DNA from: Rhizobium sp. CCGE531
GTDB lineage: Bacteria; Pseudomonadota; Alphaproteobacteria; Rhizobiales; Rhizobiaceae
NCBI RefSeq assembly: GCF_003627795.1
Contig: NZ_CP032685.1
Span: 1,240,001-1,304,000, forward strand
Direction of reading: 5' to 3'
Length of the DNA stretch: 64,000 bases
Shown here in pieces: positions 19,619-28,014 of this stretch; positions within the stretch are counted from its first letter, which is position 1, and each line of letters opens with the position of its first letter. The position numbers were made by a program, and so were the translations under genes. Below the pieces are notes generated by a model. It did not search any database. It saw only the letters and a program-made list of their open reading frames with translations, and was not told the DNA's origin.

Positions 19619-20503
19619 ATGACCCACGACCTGACCCCGCGCCCTCTCAATCCGGCTGAGAAAACCCCGCCGATGATCTGGCCGAACGGTGCGCGAAGCG
19701 CCCTATTCATCGGCTTTGACGTCGACGCGGAAACCGCATGGATCGGCAATAACCCCTCCAATGTCGACCGTATGGTCACCACCTCCCACGGCGGCTATGA
19801 CGCACGTGTCGGGATTGCCAAGATCCTTGAGCTGATGGAGGAACTGTCACTGAACGCAACCTTCTTCACGCCCGGATGGACAGCCCTTGCGCATCCTAAA
19901 GTCTGCGAAGGCATCCTCAAAGCCGGACACGAGATCGGCCATCACGGTTATCTGCACAAGATGCCGGATCGGGAAAAACTCGATGAGACATTCGAGGAAA
20001 TCGATCGCGGTTTCGAGGCATTGCAGAAGACATTCGGCATCCGGCCCGTCGGTTATCGCGCACCCTCCGGCGAAAATTTTCCGGAATTGCTGGACTATCT
20101 TTCCAAATCCGGCATCCGCTATTCGAGTTCGTTCCGCGACGATATTCTGCCTTACCGGCATCGATCCGCGGGCGATATGCCGGGCTTGGTCGAAATCCCC
20201 GTCAACTTCGCCTTTGATGATTGGAACTTCGGCATGTCAAGCCGAACGAGTCCGCGTCCGCTTTTCGGGCGGGACGCAGTGCTTCCTCTCTGGATCGAGG
20301 AATTCGAGACAACCCATGCATGGGGCGGAGTGACAACGCTTGTCCTGCATCCGCAGGTGTCCGGCCGACCGATGCGCTGGCACATACTGCGCGACTTCCT
20401 GCGCCACGTGCAGTCGAAAGGCGACGTCTGGATCGCGACCGGCGCGCAGATCACAAATCACTTTGAAGCACTGGAAACAGAGCGCAAAACTCTTTCAGCT
20501 TAA
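19619..20503 (+). CDS. Polysaccharide deacetylase-like (NodB-fold) hydrolase
   Basis: A 294-residue NodB-homology protein, starting 10 bases after the MmgE/PrpD stop with GAGGA upstream. The motif FIGFDVDAETAW gives the catalytic/metal Asp region, the His pair is in GHEIGHHGYLH, and the arginine motif is in VGYRAPSGEN. This variant is the PuuE/HpPgdA-like subgroup, in which members act on small cyclic amides (allantoin, cyclic imides) as well as on sugars. No signal peptide is present, so it is cytosolic, and a small-molecule substrate fits better than peptidoglycan or chitin. It belongs to the lyase-led operon. Confidence 0.87.
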   Translation: MTHDLTPRPLNPAEKTPPMIWPNGARSALFIGFDVDAETAWIGNNPSNVDRMVTTSHGGYDARVGIAKILELMEELSLNATFFTPGWTALAHPKVCEGILKAGHEIGHHGYLHKMPDREKLDETFEEIDRGFEALQKTFGIRPVGYRAPSGENFPELLDYLSKSGIRYSSSFRDDILPYRHRSAGDMPGLVEIPVNFAFDDWNFGMSSRTSPRPLFGRDAVLPLWIEEFETTHAWGGVTTLVLHPQVSGRPMRWHILRDFLRHVQSKGDVWIATGAQITNHFEALETERKTLSA

Positions 20504-20521
20504 GAAGCGGGAGTATCCAAC

Positions 20522-21574
20522 ATGGCATTCGACCACGAAAAACTGCAGCAATTGCGTGAAAAATTTTCGGAAGGACATGGAGGCAACATCCACGATCCGG
20601 AATTCCGTGCCGTAGCCGACAAGATCTTTTCGGCAAGCGGCACGCGTGCTGCGCCCTTTAGCGGCGTGCCGACCCTGCTCGATGCTCCCTATCGGCCGAT
20701 TGACGCCGAAAATCCGGACTTTGGCGATCTCGACGTCGCCTTGATCGGGGTTCCGATGGATCTCGGCGTCACCAATCGCCCCGGTTCGCGTTTCGGGCCG
20801 CGGGCGTTGCGGGCGATCGAACGGGTCGGGCCTTACAATCACGTCCTGAAATGCGCTCCCCTCTTTGAAGCGAAGGTCGCCGATATCGGCGATGTGCCGT
20901 TTCGCAGCCGATATCGGCTGGAACTCAGTCACGAGGATATCGAGCGCCACTTCCGACAGATCGTCAGCGCCGGGGTCGTACCGCTTGCCGTCGGCGGAGA
21001 CCATTCGATTACACATCCCATCCTCAAGGCCGTGGGCGAGAAGCGCCCGGTCGGGCTGATCCATATCGACGCCCATTGCGATACCGGAGGAGCCTACGAC
21101 CTGACCAAGTTCCATCACGGAGGACCGTTTAGGAATGCGGTGCTGGATGGGGTTCTCGATCCCACGCGCACCATTCAGATCGGTATTCGCGGTGCTGCGG
21201 AATATCTGTGGGAGTTCTCCTATGAAGCCGGCATGACCGTCATCCATGCCGAAGATATTGCCCGCATGGGCATCGATGCCATCGTCGACAAAGCGCGTGC
21301 GATCGTAGGAGACGGCCCAACCTATCTCTCCTTCGACGTCGACAGCCTCGATCCCGCTTTTGCCCCCGGCACGGGTACGCCTGAAATCGGCGGGCTGACC
21401 AGCCGAGAGGCGCTGGCAATCCTCCACGGATTGAAGGGCATCGATTTCGTCGGGGGTGACGTGGTGGAAGTCGCTCCGCAATATGACGCCACCACGAATA
21501 CCGCCCACGTGGCGGCTCAGATGCTTTTCGAGATTCTCAGCCTCATCCGCTTCAGCCCGTCCTTGAAGCTCTAG
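20522..21574 (+). CDS. Agmatinase/guanidinobutyrase-family ureohydrolase
   Basis: A 350-residue ureohydrolase (arginase/agmatinase fold). The manganese ligands are visible in GGDHS, IHIDAHCDTG and LSFDVDSLDP. The PGSRFGPRALR motif near residue 87 is typical of agmatinase-like members. It hydrolyses a guanidino group to urea and an amine. The 350-residue length and the N-terminal extension resemble guanidinobutyrase/guanidinopropionase-type enzymes rather than arginase. Its presence in the lyase operon implies that a guanidino compound, such as arginine or a derivative, is one intermediate or substrate. GGGAG precedes the start. Confidence 0.88.
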   Translation: MAFDHEKLQQLREKFSEGHGGNIHDPEFRAVADKIFSASGTRAAPFSGVPTLLDAPYRPIDAENPDFGDLDVALIGVPMDLGVTNRPGSRFGPRALRAIERVGPYNHVLKCAPLFEAKVADIGDVPFRSRYRLELSHEDIERHFRQIVSAGVVPLAVGGDHSITHPILKAVGEKRPVGLIHIDAHCDTGGAYDLTKFHHGGPFRNAVLDGVLDPTRTIQIGIRGAAEYLWEFSYEAGMTVIHAEDIARMGIDAIVDKARAIVGDGPTYLSFDVDSLDPAFAPGTGTPEIGGLTSREALAILHGLKGIDFVGGDVVEVAPQYDATTNTAHVAAQMLFEILSLIRFSPSLKL

Positions 21575-21677
21575 AGCGCCGTGCGTTCATTTGAACGCAC
21601 AAAGGTCGCTCTAGTCTTTTGAACCTAGAGCATCTTATCCGCTTTAAGGTGATTCCACCTGAAAGCGGGATGCTCTA
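21572..21677. repeat. RIME-type intergenic element (two large palindromes)
   Basis: Two adjacent palindromes. The first (21572-21613) has a TAGAGC...GCTCTA outer stem and the perfect inner stem GTGCGTTCA-TT-TGAACGCAC. The second (21626-21677) has the outer stem TAGAGCATC...GATGCTCTA and an inner stem CCGCTTT/AAAGCGG with AGGTG/CACCT. The total of about 106 bases with two palindromes matches the description of Rhizobium-specific intergenic mosaic elements. It starts at the stop codon of the ureohydrolase and may end or process its transcript, separating it from the dehydrogenase gene. Confidence 0.75.
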
Positions 21678-21772
21678 GCGCACATTCCATCGGTCGCTCA
21701 CGCGCGGCCGGCCGATGATTGCAGAATGCGGGCCTTGAAGCATGCCCGCCGCAAATGAAAGGACTTCCTCCA

Positions 21773-23257
21773 ATGACGCCGGACGCGACGAAAGCGGACC
21801 TGTCGGGAGAACAGATACGACCCGAAAGGATTAGGGAGGCGATCGGACGTCTGAAGCGGGCGGTCGGACCTTCCGGCTGGAGCACCCATCCCGGCCTCCT
21901 TGAGCCGCATGTCGTCGACTGGACCGGGCTCATTCGCGGCACGTCGCCCTTGCTGTTGAAACCGGCGCGGACAGAGGAGGTTGCCACTATCGTCTCCATC
22001 TGCCGTGAATATGGGCTGAAGATCGTGCCGCAAGGTGGAAATACCTCCCTGGTTGGCGGCGCGGTGCCATCCGGCAGGGGCGTCGAGATCCTGGTCAACC
22101 TCGCCCGCATGAACCGGGTGCGGACTATCGATACCATCAACGATACGATTGCCGTTGACGCGGGATGCCTTCTCGCTTCGATCCAGGCGGAAGCCGAGAA
22201 GAACGAACGTCTATTCCCACTACGACTTGCCTCCGAAGGCAATTGCCAGATCGGCGGCAATCTTGCCTCCAATGCCGGTGGCAGCAATGTCCTTCGCTAT
22301 GGAAACACGAGAGATTTGGTGCTCGGTCTCGAAGTGGTTCTCGCCGATGGCCGTATCTGGAACGGCATGCGCGCTCTTCGTAAAGACAATATGGGCTATG
22401 ATCTCAAGCAGCTGTTCATTGGCAGCGAAGGCACGCTTGGCATCATCACGGCGGCCGTGCTGAAGCTCTTTCCGAGACCGACTTCGGTTGCCACCGCCGT
22501 GTGCGCGGTACCATCGGTTAAGGGAGCGCTGGATTTGCTCGCACTTTGCAAGCAGCGAACCGGCGGGCAGGTCACAGCTTTCGAGCTTATGCCGGGAGCC
22601 GGTTTGCAGCTCGTTCTCAAGCATTTTCCGGCTTGCCGCTTTCCCTTGGAGAGAATTTGCGAGTGGCAGGTGCTTATCGAATTTTCCTCAAGCGATGCAT
22701 CGACTTCGCTTGAGGAAAGGATGGAGGCGGTGCTCGCCGAGGCCTATGAGGCCGGACTGGTCACGGACGCGGTGGTTTCGGCGTCTATCAGCCAAGGCAA
22801 AAGTTTCTGGGCTCTGCGCGAGGGACTAGCCGAAGCCGATATGATGGAGGGCCCAACGATCCAGGGCGATATAGCCGTTCCGATTTCCTCCATACCGGAT
22901 TTCCTTGCGACCTGCTCAGCGGCGATTTCTGAGGCCGTAAAAGGAGCACGCATCATTGCTTTCGGCCACCTCGGCGACGGAAACATTCATTTCGGGATTA
23001 TCCAGCCAGATGACGTTTCCGCGGAGGAATTTTTGGCCAGATCGGATGAGGTCCACGGCATCATCAATCGCTGTGCGCTTCGCTTCGATGGGACCGTTTC
23101 AGCCGAACACGGGCTCGGCGCTCTCAAGGCGGGCGCGGTGCTCAAATATCGGGGCGAGGTCGAGCAGGACCTCATGGTTGCGATCAAACGTAGTCTCGAT
23201 CCTTCAGGCATAATGAACCCTGGCAAGGTCCTGGAGATGAACCGTCCATCACTTTAA
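21773..23257 (+). CDS. FAD-binding 2-hydroxyacid dehydrogenase (D-2-hydroxyglutarate/D-lactate type)
   Basis: A 494-residue FAD-linked oxidase of the GlcD/DLD/D2HGDH family. ATG 21773 has AAAGGA upstream. The PP-loop FAD motif is PQGGNTSLVGGAVP, with EGNCQIGGNLASNAGG and YDLKQLFIGSEGTLGIIT also typical. The C-terminal catalytic/metal His region is FGHLGDGNIHFGI, and TVSAEHGLGALK closes the domain. It oxidises a D-2-hydroxyacid to the keto acid and passes electrons to the respiratory chain or an electron-transfer flavoprotein. It is separated from the ureohydrolase by the RIME element and may be the last step of the cluster. Confidence 0.9.
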   Translation: MTPDATKADLSGEQIRPERIREAIGRLKRAVGPSGWSTHPGLLEPHVVDWTGLIRGTSPLLLKPARTEEVATIVSICREYGLKIVPQGGNTSLVGGAVPSGRGVEILVNLARMNRVRTIDTINDTIAVDAGCLLASIQAEAEKNERLFPLRLASEGNCQIGGNLASNAGGSNVLRYGNTRDLVLGLEVVLADGRIWNGMRALRKDNMGYDLKQLFIGSEGTLGIITAAVLKLFPRPTSVATAVCAVPSVKGALDLLALCKQRTGGQVTAFELMPGAGLQLVLKHFPACRFPLERICEWQVLIEFSSSDASTSLEERMEAVLAEAYEAGLVTDAVVSASISQGKSFWALREGLAEADMMEGPTIQGDIAVPISSIPDFLATCSAAISEAVKGARIIAFGHLGDGNIHFGIIQPDDVSAEEFLARSDEVHGIINRCALRFDGTVSAEHGLGALKAGAVLKYRGEVEQDLMVAIKRSLDPSGIMNPGKVLEMNRPSL

Positions 23258-23403
23258 TTCTGTTGTACCCGGTCGCCAATCTCTTCCATTCTGTTCATGT
23301 GGCGGGGATTTCAAGCGGCGTGCCTTGTCGGGTTTTCCTTCAAAGCGCGCGGAAAGCACCAGTTTGCGGATATAATCCGATCGACGTCGACAGGTCGACC
23401 CGA

Positions 23404-24318
23404 TCAGTCGTGCCTATTCAAGAATTCCGAAACGGTTTTCAAGCAGAGGTCCTTCTCCTCGACATGCGGCATGTGGCTTGAATTCTCAAAGAGCACCCAT
23501 TCGCAGCCCTTGATGCGGTCAACGTAAGGTCTGACCACCAGCGGCGTGGCCTCGTCATATCTGCCAGAAATCAGCAAGGTCGGCGCTTCGATGAGGGCAA
23601 GCCGGTCCTCGATCGTCCAATCCTTCATCGTGCCGATGACATGAAATTCGGTCGGGCCGTTCATATTGCGGTAGACGGTATTGTCCTCGTCCATGATGGC
23701 GAAGGTACGGGCGACTTCCGGCGGCCAAGGCACAACACGGCAGACATGGCGATCGTAGAAGACGCGGGAGGCGGCGATGTATTCTGGATCGGTGATCGTG
23801 CCGGCTTGCTCGTGTTTCAGCAGCCTGTCCTGCACATCCTGCGGCAGTTCCTCGCGAAGGCGGTTCGCCTCCGCGACCCAGGTATGCATGTTGGCCGGCG
23901 AGTTGGCGATCACAAGCGCTTTCAGACCTTTCGGCTGTCGCACGGCATGTTCAGCGCCCAGCATGCCGCCCCATGACTGGCCAAGAAAGGCATAGCGGTC
24001 CTCAATGCCGAGATGCTTCAGTAGCGCATCGAGTTCTTCGAGGAAGAGCGCCGGTGTCCAGAAGTCGGGACCTTTTTCGGGCAGGCGCATGGAATTGCCG
24101 TTGCCGAGTTGATCGTAGTGGATCACAGGGCGGCCATCGATCTCGGTGATACCTTTGAAGCTATCAACATAATCATGGGTGCAGCCCGGGCCGCCATGGG
24201 CGACGACGAGCGGCAGCTTGCCGGAATCGAGCGAGCCGGTGATGCGATACCATGTCCGGTACTCGCGAAAGGGCAGAAAGGCTTCCTGTGTCGGGACTGC
24301 GGCCACGGGCTTCTCCAT
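23404..24318 (-). CDS. pip: Proline iminopeptidase-like alpha/beta hydrolase (pip1)
   Basis: A 304-residue S33-family alpha/beta hydrolase. The oxyanion motif [10 protein letters not shown], nucleophile elbow GQSWGG, acid in GRYDEATP and catalytic His in [11 protein letters not shown] are all visible. It resembles tricorn-interacting factor F1/proline iminopeptidase, enzymes that remove N-terminal residues or act on amides. It lies 54 bases after the LuxR gene and on the same strand, so the two are likely one transcript. A pip gene next to a LuxR solo is the signature layout of the OryR/XccR/PipR plant-signal systems. Confidence 0.9.
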   Translation of the reverse strand: MEKPVAAVPTQEAFLPFREYRTWYRITGSLDSGKLPLVVAHGGPGCTHDYVDSFKGITEIDGRPVIHYDQLGNGNSMRLPEKGPDFWTPALFLEELDALLKHLGIEDRYAFLGQSWGGMLGAEHAVRQPKGLKALVIANSPANMHTWVAEANRLREELPQDVQDRLLKHEQAGTITDPEYIAASRVFYDRHVCRVVPWPPEVARTFAIMDEDNTVYRNMNGPTEFHVIGTMKDWTIEDRLALIEAPTLLISGRYDEATPLVVRPYVDRIKGCEWVLFENSSHMPHVEEKDLCLKTVSEFLNRHD

Positions 24319-24372
24319 CTCTAGGCTTTGACGGACAAGACCATAACGCGACCCAACCGGAGGCGGCAGCTA

Positions 24373-25155
24373 TCACAAGTTATAGGATGGCCGCTCGTCC
24401 AGCAGGCGATAATGCGTGGCGCGGACGACGGCCTGCGTGCGGTTCTTGGCGCCAAGCTTCTTTGCCGCGGCATTAAGGTGCATGACGACCGTCGGCACGG
24501 AGCGATCGATAATGCGTGAGATCTCCTTGGCGGAATAGCCTTCGGCGGAATGGCGCAGGCATTCCCTCTCCCGCTCCGTCAGCCGGATCTTTCCGACGCT
24601 GAGTGCCGCCGCATCGAAGAGCGAATAGGCTGCCTCGTGAAAGACATGGGCGAGCAGATTGAAATCGGCGATGTAGCGCAGGGCGTCGCGCTCGAATTCC
24701 TTGTCGCTACCGAACCGGACCCCGGTGACGGTCGCATAATCGCCACGAGGCATGTGCACCGGCACGGTCACACCCGTCGACATGTCGCGCTCGCTGAGAT
24801 AGCGGGCAACGGGAATAGTATCTTCGCTCATGAAGCGCCTGATCAGCGTATCGGCGTTGGAATCATAGTTCCAGAAGAAGGGCGCCGAGGTGCGTAACGC
24901 CACCTGCTGCACGGGATCGATGCGGAAATAGCCGCGATCGAACCAGTATTCGTACATATCGTCGGAGATATTCCGCAGCTTCAGGAGCGAAGGGATCATG
25001 ATCTTGCCGTCGAGATCGTAAGGCACCGGCGTATAATCGTAGATCAACGCCTCGAAACCGATCGCCTTCATGGCCTCGAAGACATGGTCGATGCGGCCGT
25101 CCAGCGTCTGGTGCGCCGTGAACTGACGTCTGATGGTTCCGATTTGGTCGAGCAT
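24373..25155 (-). CDS. LuxR solo of the OryR/PipR plant-responsive type
   Basis: A 260-residue LuxR protein with an autoinducer-binding domain (about residues 20-160) and a GerE HTH (about 190-255: RLTERERECLRHSAEGYS). ATG 25155 is preferred over an in-frame TTG at 25188. By spacing against TraR, the conserved pocket residues are M67 (usual W57), W71 (usual Y61), D80, P81 and W95, and a conserved Gly at 128. The Trp-to-Met and Tyr-to-Trp pair is the hallmark of solos that sense plant-derived compounds (ethanolamine derivatives in PipR) rather than acyl-homoserine lactones. No LuxI gene is present in the window. The neighbours are two pip genes and a peptide ABC operon, as in known PipR loci. 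Confidence 0.92.
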   Translation of the reverse strand: MLDQIGTIRRQFTAHQTLDGRIDHVFEAMKAIGFEALIYDYTPVPYDLDGKIMIPSLLKLRNISDDMYEYWFDRGYFRIDPVQQVALRTSAPFFWNYDSNADTLIRRFMSEDTIPVARYLSERDMSTGVTVPVHMPRGDYATVTGVRFGSDKEFERDALRYIADFNLLAHVFHEAAYSLFDAAALSVGKIRLTERERECLRHSAEGYSAKEISRIIDRSVPTVVMHLNAAAKKLGAKNRTQAVVRATHYRLLDERPSYNL

Positions 25156-25242
25156 AGCGCGGTTCCCATCTGTGTTCCGGCCTCCCAACCTATCACTTCT
25201 TATAGCTGGTACCGATCGCGGTTTAAGGTAAAAATTTAGCCA

Positions 25243-25259
25243 TGCTCAAATATTGAGCA
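25243..25259. promoter_or_regulatory. Perfect 17-bp palindrome, candidate LuxR-solo operator
   Basis: TGCTCAA-ATA-TTGAGCA is a perfect 7-bp inverted repeat with a 3-base centre. It lies between the divergent LuxR gene (start 25155) and pip2 (start 25286), and includes the TTG that opens a longer alternative frame of pip2. This is the expected place for a LuxR-type box controlling pip2 and the peptide ABC operon. Confidence 0.5.
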
Positions 25260-25285
25260 AGCAGAATCTTTCGCTGGAGTTGTCA

Positions 25286-26176
25286 ATGTGGCGTGAAATC
25301 CCGCCCGAGGCGCGGCACGACATCGAAGTCGATGGCTACAAGGTGGTCGCCTACAGTTTCGGGAGTGGGCCCGAAACTATCTTCTGCCTGAACGGCGGCC
25401 CGGGCCTGCCATGTGACTATCTGCGCGAAGCCCACTCCTGCCTGATCGACAAGGGCTATCGTGTCGTCGCCTTCGATCAGCTCGGCACCGGTGCCTCCGA
25501 CCGACCGACGGACAGGGGTCTATGGACCATCGGTCGCTATGTCGAGGAGACGGAGACGGTTCGCAAAGCGCTCGGCCTCGGCAAGGTGCATATGCTCGGC
25601 CATTCCTGGGGCGGTTGGCTGGCGATCGACTATGCGCTGACCCATCCCGAAAACCTGCAGACGCTCATCCTTGAAGATACCGTGGCGGACATGCCGCACC
25701 TGATCTCCGAGCTGGAGCGTCTGCGCGCGGCGCTCGGGCCGGAAACCGTCGCCATGATGCAGAAGCACGAGGCGCAGGGCACCTACGATCACCCCGAATA
25801 TCTCGCTGCCGTCACCATCCTCAACTACCGCCATGTCTGTCGCCTGCCGGAATGGCCGGCGCCGGTGCGCCGCTCGCTCGACGACTGGAACATGGGTCCC
25901 TATGAGACGATGCAGGGGCCGAACGAATTCCTCTATATCGGCAATCTCAAGGACTGGAACCGCATTCCCGACCTTCAGCGCCTGACCATGCCCGTGCTGA
26001 TCACAACGGGCGAGCATGACGAACTGACGCCGGCGTGCGCGCTCCGGATGAAGCTCGCCTTGCGAGATGCGGAACTCAAGGTCTTCGCCAATGCCAGCCA
26101 CATGCCCTTCTACGAGAACCCGCATGACTATTATCCGGCACTTCTCGATTTCCTGTCGAGACACAGGGCAAGCTGA
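25286..26176 (+). CDS. pip: Proline iminopeptidase-like alpha/beta hydrolase (pip2)
   Basis: A 296-residue S33-type hydrolase, a paralog of pip1 with a different sequence. ATG 25286 has GGAG six bases upstream; a TTG at 25253 lies inside the palindrome and is less likely. The oxyanion motif is NGGPGLPCDY, the nucleophile GHSWGG, the acid GEHDELTP and the His ANASHMPFYEN. It is the first gene of the rightward peptide ABC operon. It probably releases an amine, amino acid or amide from the imported plant compound. Whether pip2 converts the LuxR ligand or uses it as a nutrient is open. Confidence 0.9.
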   Translation: MWREIPPEARHDIEVDGYKVVAYSFGSGPETIFCLNGGPGLPCDYLREAHSCLIDKGYRVVAFDQLGTGASDRPTDRGLWTIGRYVEETETVRKALGLGKVHMLGHSWGGWLAIDYALTHPENLQTLILEDTVADMPHLISELERLRAALGPETVAMMQKHEAQGTYDHPEYLAAVTILNYRHVCRLPEWPAPVRRSLDDWNMGPYETMQGPNEFLYIGNLKDWNRIPDLQRLTMPVLITTGEHDELTPACALRMKLALRDAELKVFANASHMPFYENPHDYYPALLDFLSRHRAS

Positions 26177-26227
26177 TGCACGATGAGGTGATCGAAACCC
26201 GACGACGGCAAGGGGGCGATCGCCGCC

Positions 26228-27166
26228 ATGCATCGCTATAAATTTGTTCTGACACGACCGCTGCAGTTCCTGCCCGTTCTCTTCGGCATCAGCGTCATCA
26301 CCTTCGTTCTGGTGCGTCTGATTCCCGGCGATCCCGCGCGCAACATCCTCGGCACGCGCGCTACGCCGACGGCGCTTGCCAATATCCGTGCCCAGTATGG
26401 CCTCGACCAGCCGATGTGGCTGCAATATTTCTATTTCATCAAGAATCTCGGCAACGGCGAGATGGGCAAGTCGATCCTATACAAGATCGACGTGCTGCCG
26501 CTGATTTCAACCCGAATCGAACCGACGGTTGCCCTAGTCCTCTCGAGCGTCATCCTGTCTATCCTGATCGCCGTACCGATGGCCGCAATAGCCGCGCGCA
26601 ATGCCGGCCGCGCGCCGGATCATATCGTTCGCATTGTCTCAACCTTCGGCATCGGCTTTCCGCCATTCTGGCTGGGGCTGATGTTGATCATCGTGTTCAG
26701 TGTCAAGCTTGGCGTCCTGCCGGTGTCGGGCTATGGATCGACGATCGTCGACAAGGTCGCCCATCTCATCCTGCCGTCTTTGACCGTTGCGCTGTCGCTT
26801 TCGACAGTCCTGACCCGCAGCCTGCGGGCTGCGATGATCGAGTCGCTCAAATCGGATGTCGCGACCGCCGCTCGTGCCCGCGGCATGCCGGAAGGCATCG
26901 TCTTCTGGCGGCATGTCGTGCCGAACTCGCTGGTGCCATCAATCAATCTGCTTGCCGTCAACATCGGTTGGCTGATCGGCGGCACAGTCGTCGTCGAAAG
27001 CGTCTTCGCACTACCCGGCATGGGCCAGTTATTGGTGCGCGCCATCTTCTCGCGCGACTACATGGTCGTCCAGGGTGTCGCGATGGTGTTTGCCTGCGCC
27101 ACGGTGCTTGTCAATTTCCTAGCCGATATCGTGACCGTCGCAGCCGACCCACGGGTGACGCTATGA
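26228..27166 (+). CDS. Peptide ABC transporter permease (DppB-type)
   Basis: A 312-residue DppB/OppB-type permease with the N-terminal segment FLPVLFGISVITFVLVRLIPGDPA, the family start pattern. Membrane segments follow, with coupling loop ATAARARGMPEGIVFWRHVV and the C-terminal SRDYMVVQGVAMVFA. It is preceded by 50 bases after pip2 and overlaps the next permease by four bases. It forms half of the channel of the transporter linked to the LuxR solo. Confidence 0.93.
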   Translation: MHRYKFVLTRPLQFLPVLFGISVITFVLVRLIPGDPARNILGTRATPTALANIRAQYGLDQPMWLQYFYFIKNLGNGEMGKSILYKIDVLPLISTRIEPTVALVLSSVILSILIAVPMAAIAARNAGRAPDHIVRIVSTFGIGFPPFWLGLMLIIVFSVKLGVLPVSGYGSTIVDKVAHLILPSLTVALSLSTVLTRSLRAAMIESLKSDVATAARARGMPEGIVFWRHVVPNSLVPSINLLAVNIGWLIGGTVVVESVFALPGMGQLLVRAIFSRDYMVVQGVAMVFACATVLVNFLADIVTVAADPRVTL

Positions 27167-28014
27167 GCGTCGAAGCGATTGCCCACTCTTCTAGCGGCTG
27201 GAGGAAGTTCCTCGGAAAGCACCTGACGCTGACGCTCGGCGGCGGCATCTTGCTGTTCTTCCTATTTCTTGCGATCTGCGCCCCCATAGTCGCGCCCTAC
27301 GATCCGGTCTTTCAGAATGCCGATGTGCGCCTGCAGGCTCCGACGTTGTCGCACCCTTTCGGGACGGATAATTTCGGTCGCGATATCCTGTCGCGCGTCA
27401 TCTGGGGCGCGCGCATCGACCTGCAGATCGCCGTCATCGGAGTGTTCTTCCCCTTTCTGATCGGCACCACGGTCGGCACTATCGCGGGCTTCTTTCGCGG
27501 CATCGTCGATGCGCTGTTCATGCGCATCGTCGATGTCATCCTCGCTTTCCCCTTTCTGGTGCTGATGCTGTCGATCATTGCCATCCTCGGACCGGGACTG
27601 AGCAGCTTTTACATCGCCATGGCGCTGGTCGGCTGGGTTTCCTATGCCCGCCTCATCCGCGCGCAGATGCTGGTTCTGAAGGGCAGCGACTATGCGGTTG
27701 CCGCCGTCAGTCTCGGCTTCAGCCGGCCGCGCATCATGTTCCGCCATCTGCTGCCGAACGCCATAGCCGGCTCGATCGTCTTTTCCATGTCGGACGCGGT
27801 GCTCGTGCTCTTGAGCGGTGCTGCGGTCAGCTATCTCGGCCTCGGTGTGCAACCGCCGATCGCCGAGTGGGGCGTCATGGTCGCCGAAGGCCAGAGCTTC
27901 ATCACCACAGCCTGGTGGATCACGCTTTTTCCCGGCCTTTCCATTGTCTGCCTCGCCTTTGGCTTCAGCATGCTGGGCGATGCGCTTGGCGAATTGCTCG
28001 GAGTGCATGAATGA
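27163..28014 (+). CDS. Peptide ABC transporter permease (DppC-type)
   Basis: A 283-residue DppC/OppC-type permease. ATG 27163 overlaps the DppB stop as ATGA; the frame stays open further upstream only as an overlap with DppB. The family pattern HPFGTDNFGRDILSRVIWGAR occurs near residue 65, and the coupling loop is YAVAAVSLGFSRPRIMFRHL. Four-base overlaps on both sides show tight coupling with the partner genes. Confidence 0.93.
   Translation: MSVEAIAHSSSGWRKFLGKHLTLTLGGGILLFFLFLAICAPIVAPYDPVFQNADVRLQAPTLSHPFGTDNFGRDILSRVIWGARIDLQIAVIGVFFPFLIGTTVGTIAGFFRGIVDALFMRIVDVILAFPFLVLMLSIIAILGPGLSSFYIAMALVGWVSYARLIRAQMLVLKGSDYAVAAVSLGFSRPRIMFRHLLPNAIAGSIVFSMSDAVLVLLSGAAVSYLGLGVQPPIAEWGVMVAEGQSFITTAWWITLFPGLSIVCLAFGFSMLGDALGELLGVHE

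Noticed and set aside
24373-25155. Classical AHL quorum-sensing LuxI/LuxR pair
   Set aside because: No LuxI-type gene is present in the window and the pocket residues match plant-responsive solos instead.
26416-27162. Long upstream extension of the DppC-type permease
   Set aside because: The extension is in the shadow of the DppB gene and ATG 27163 gives the normal start with an ATGA overlap.
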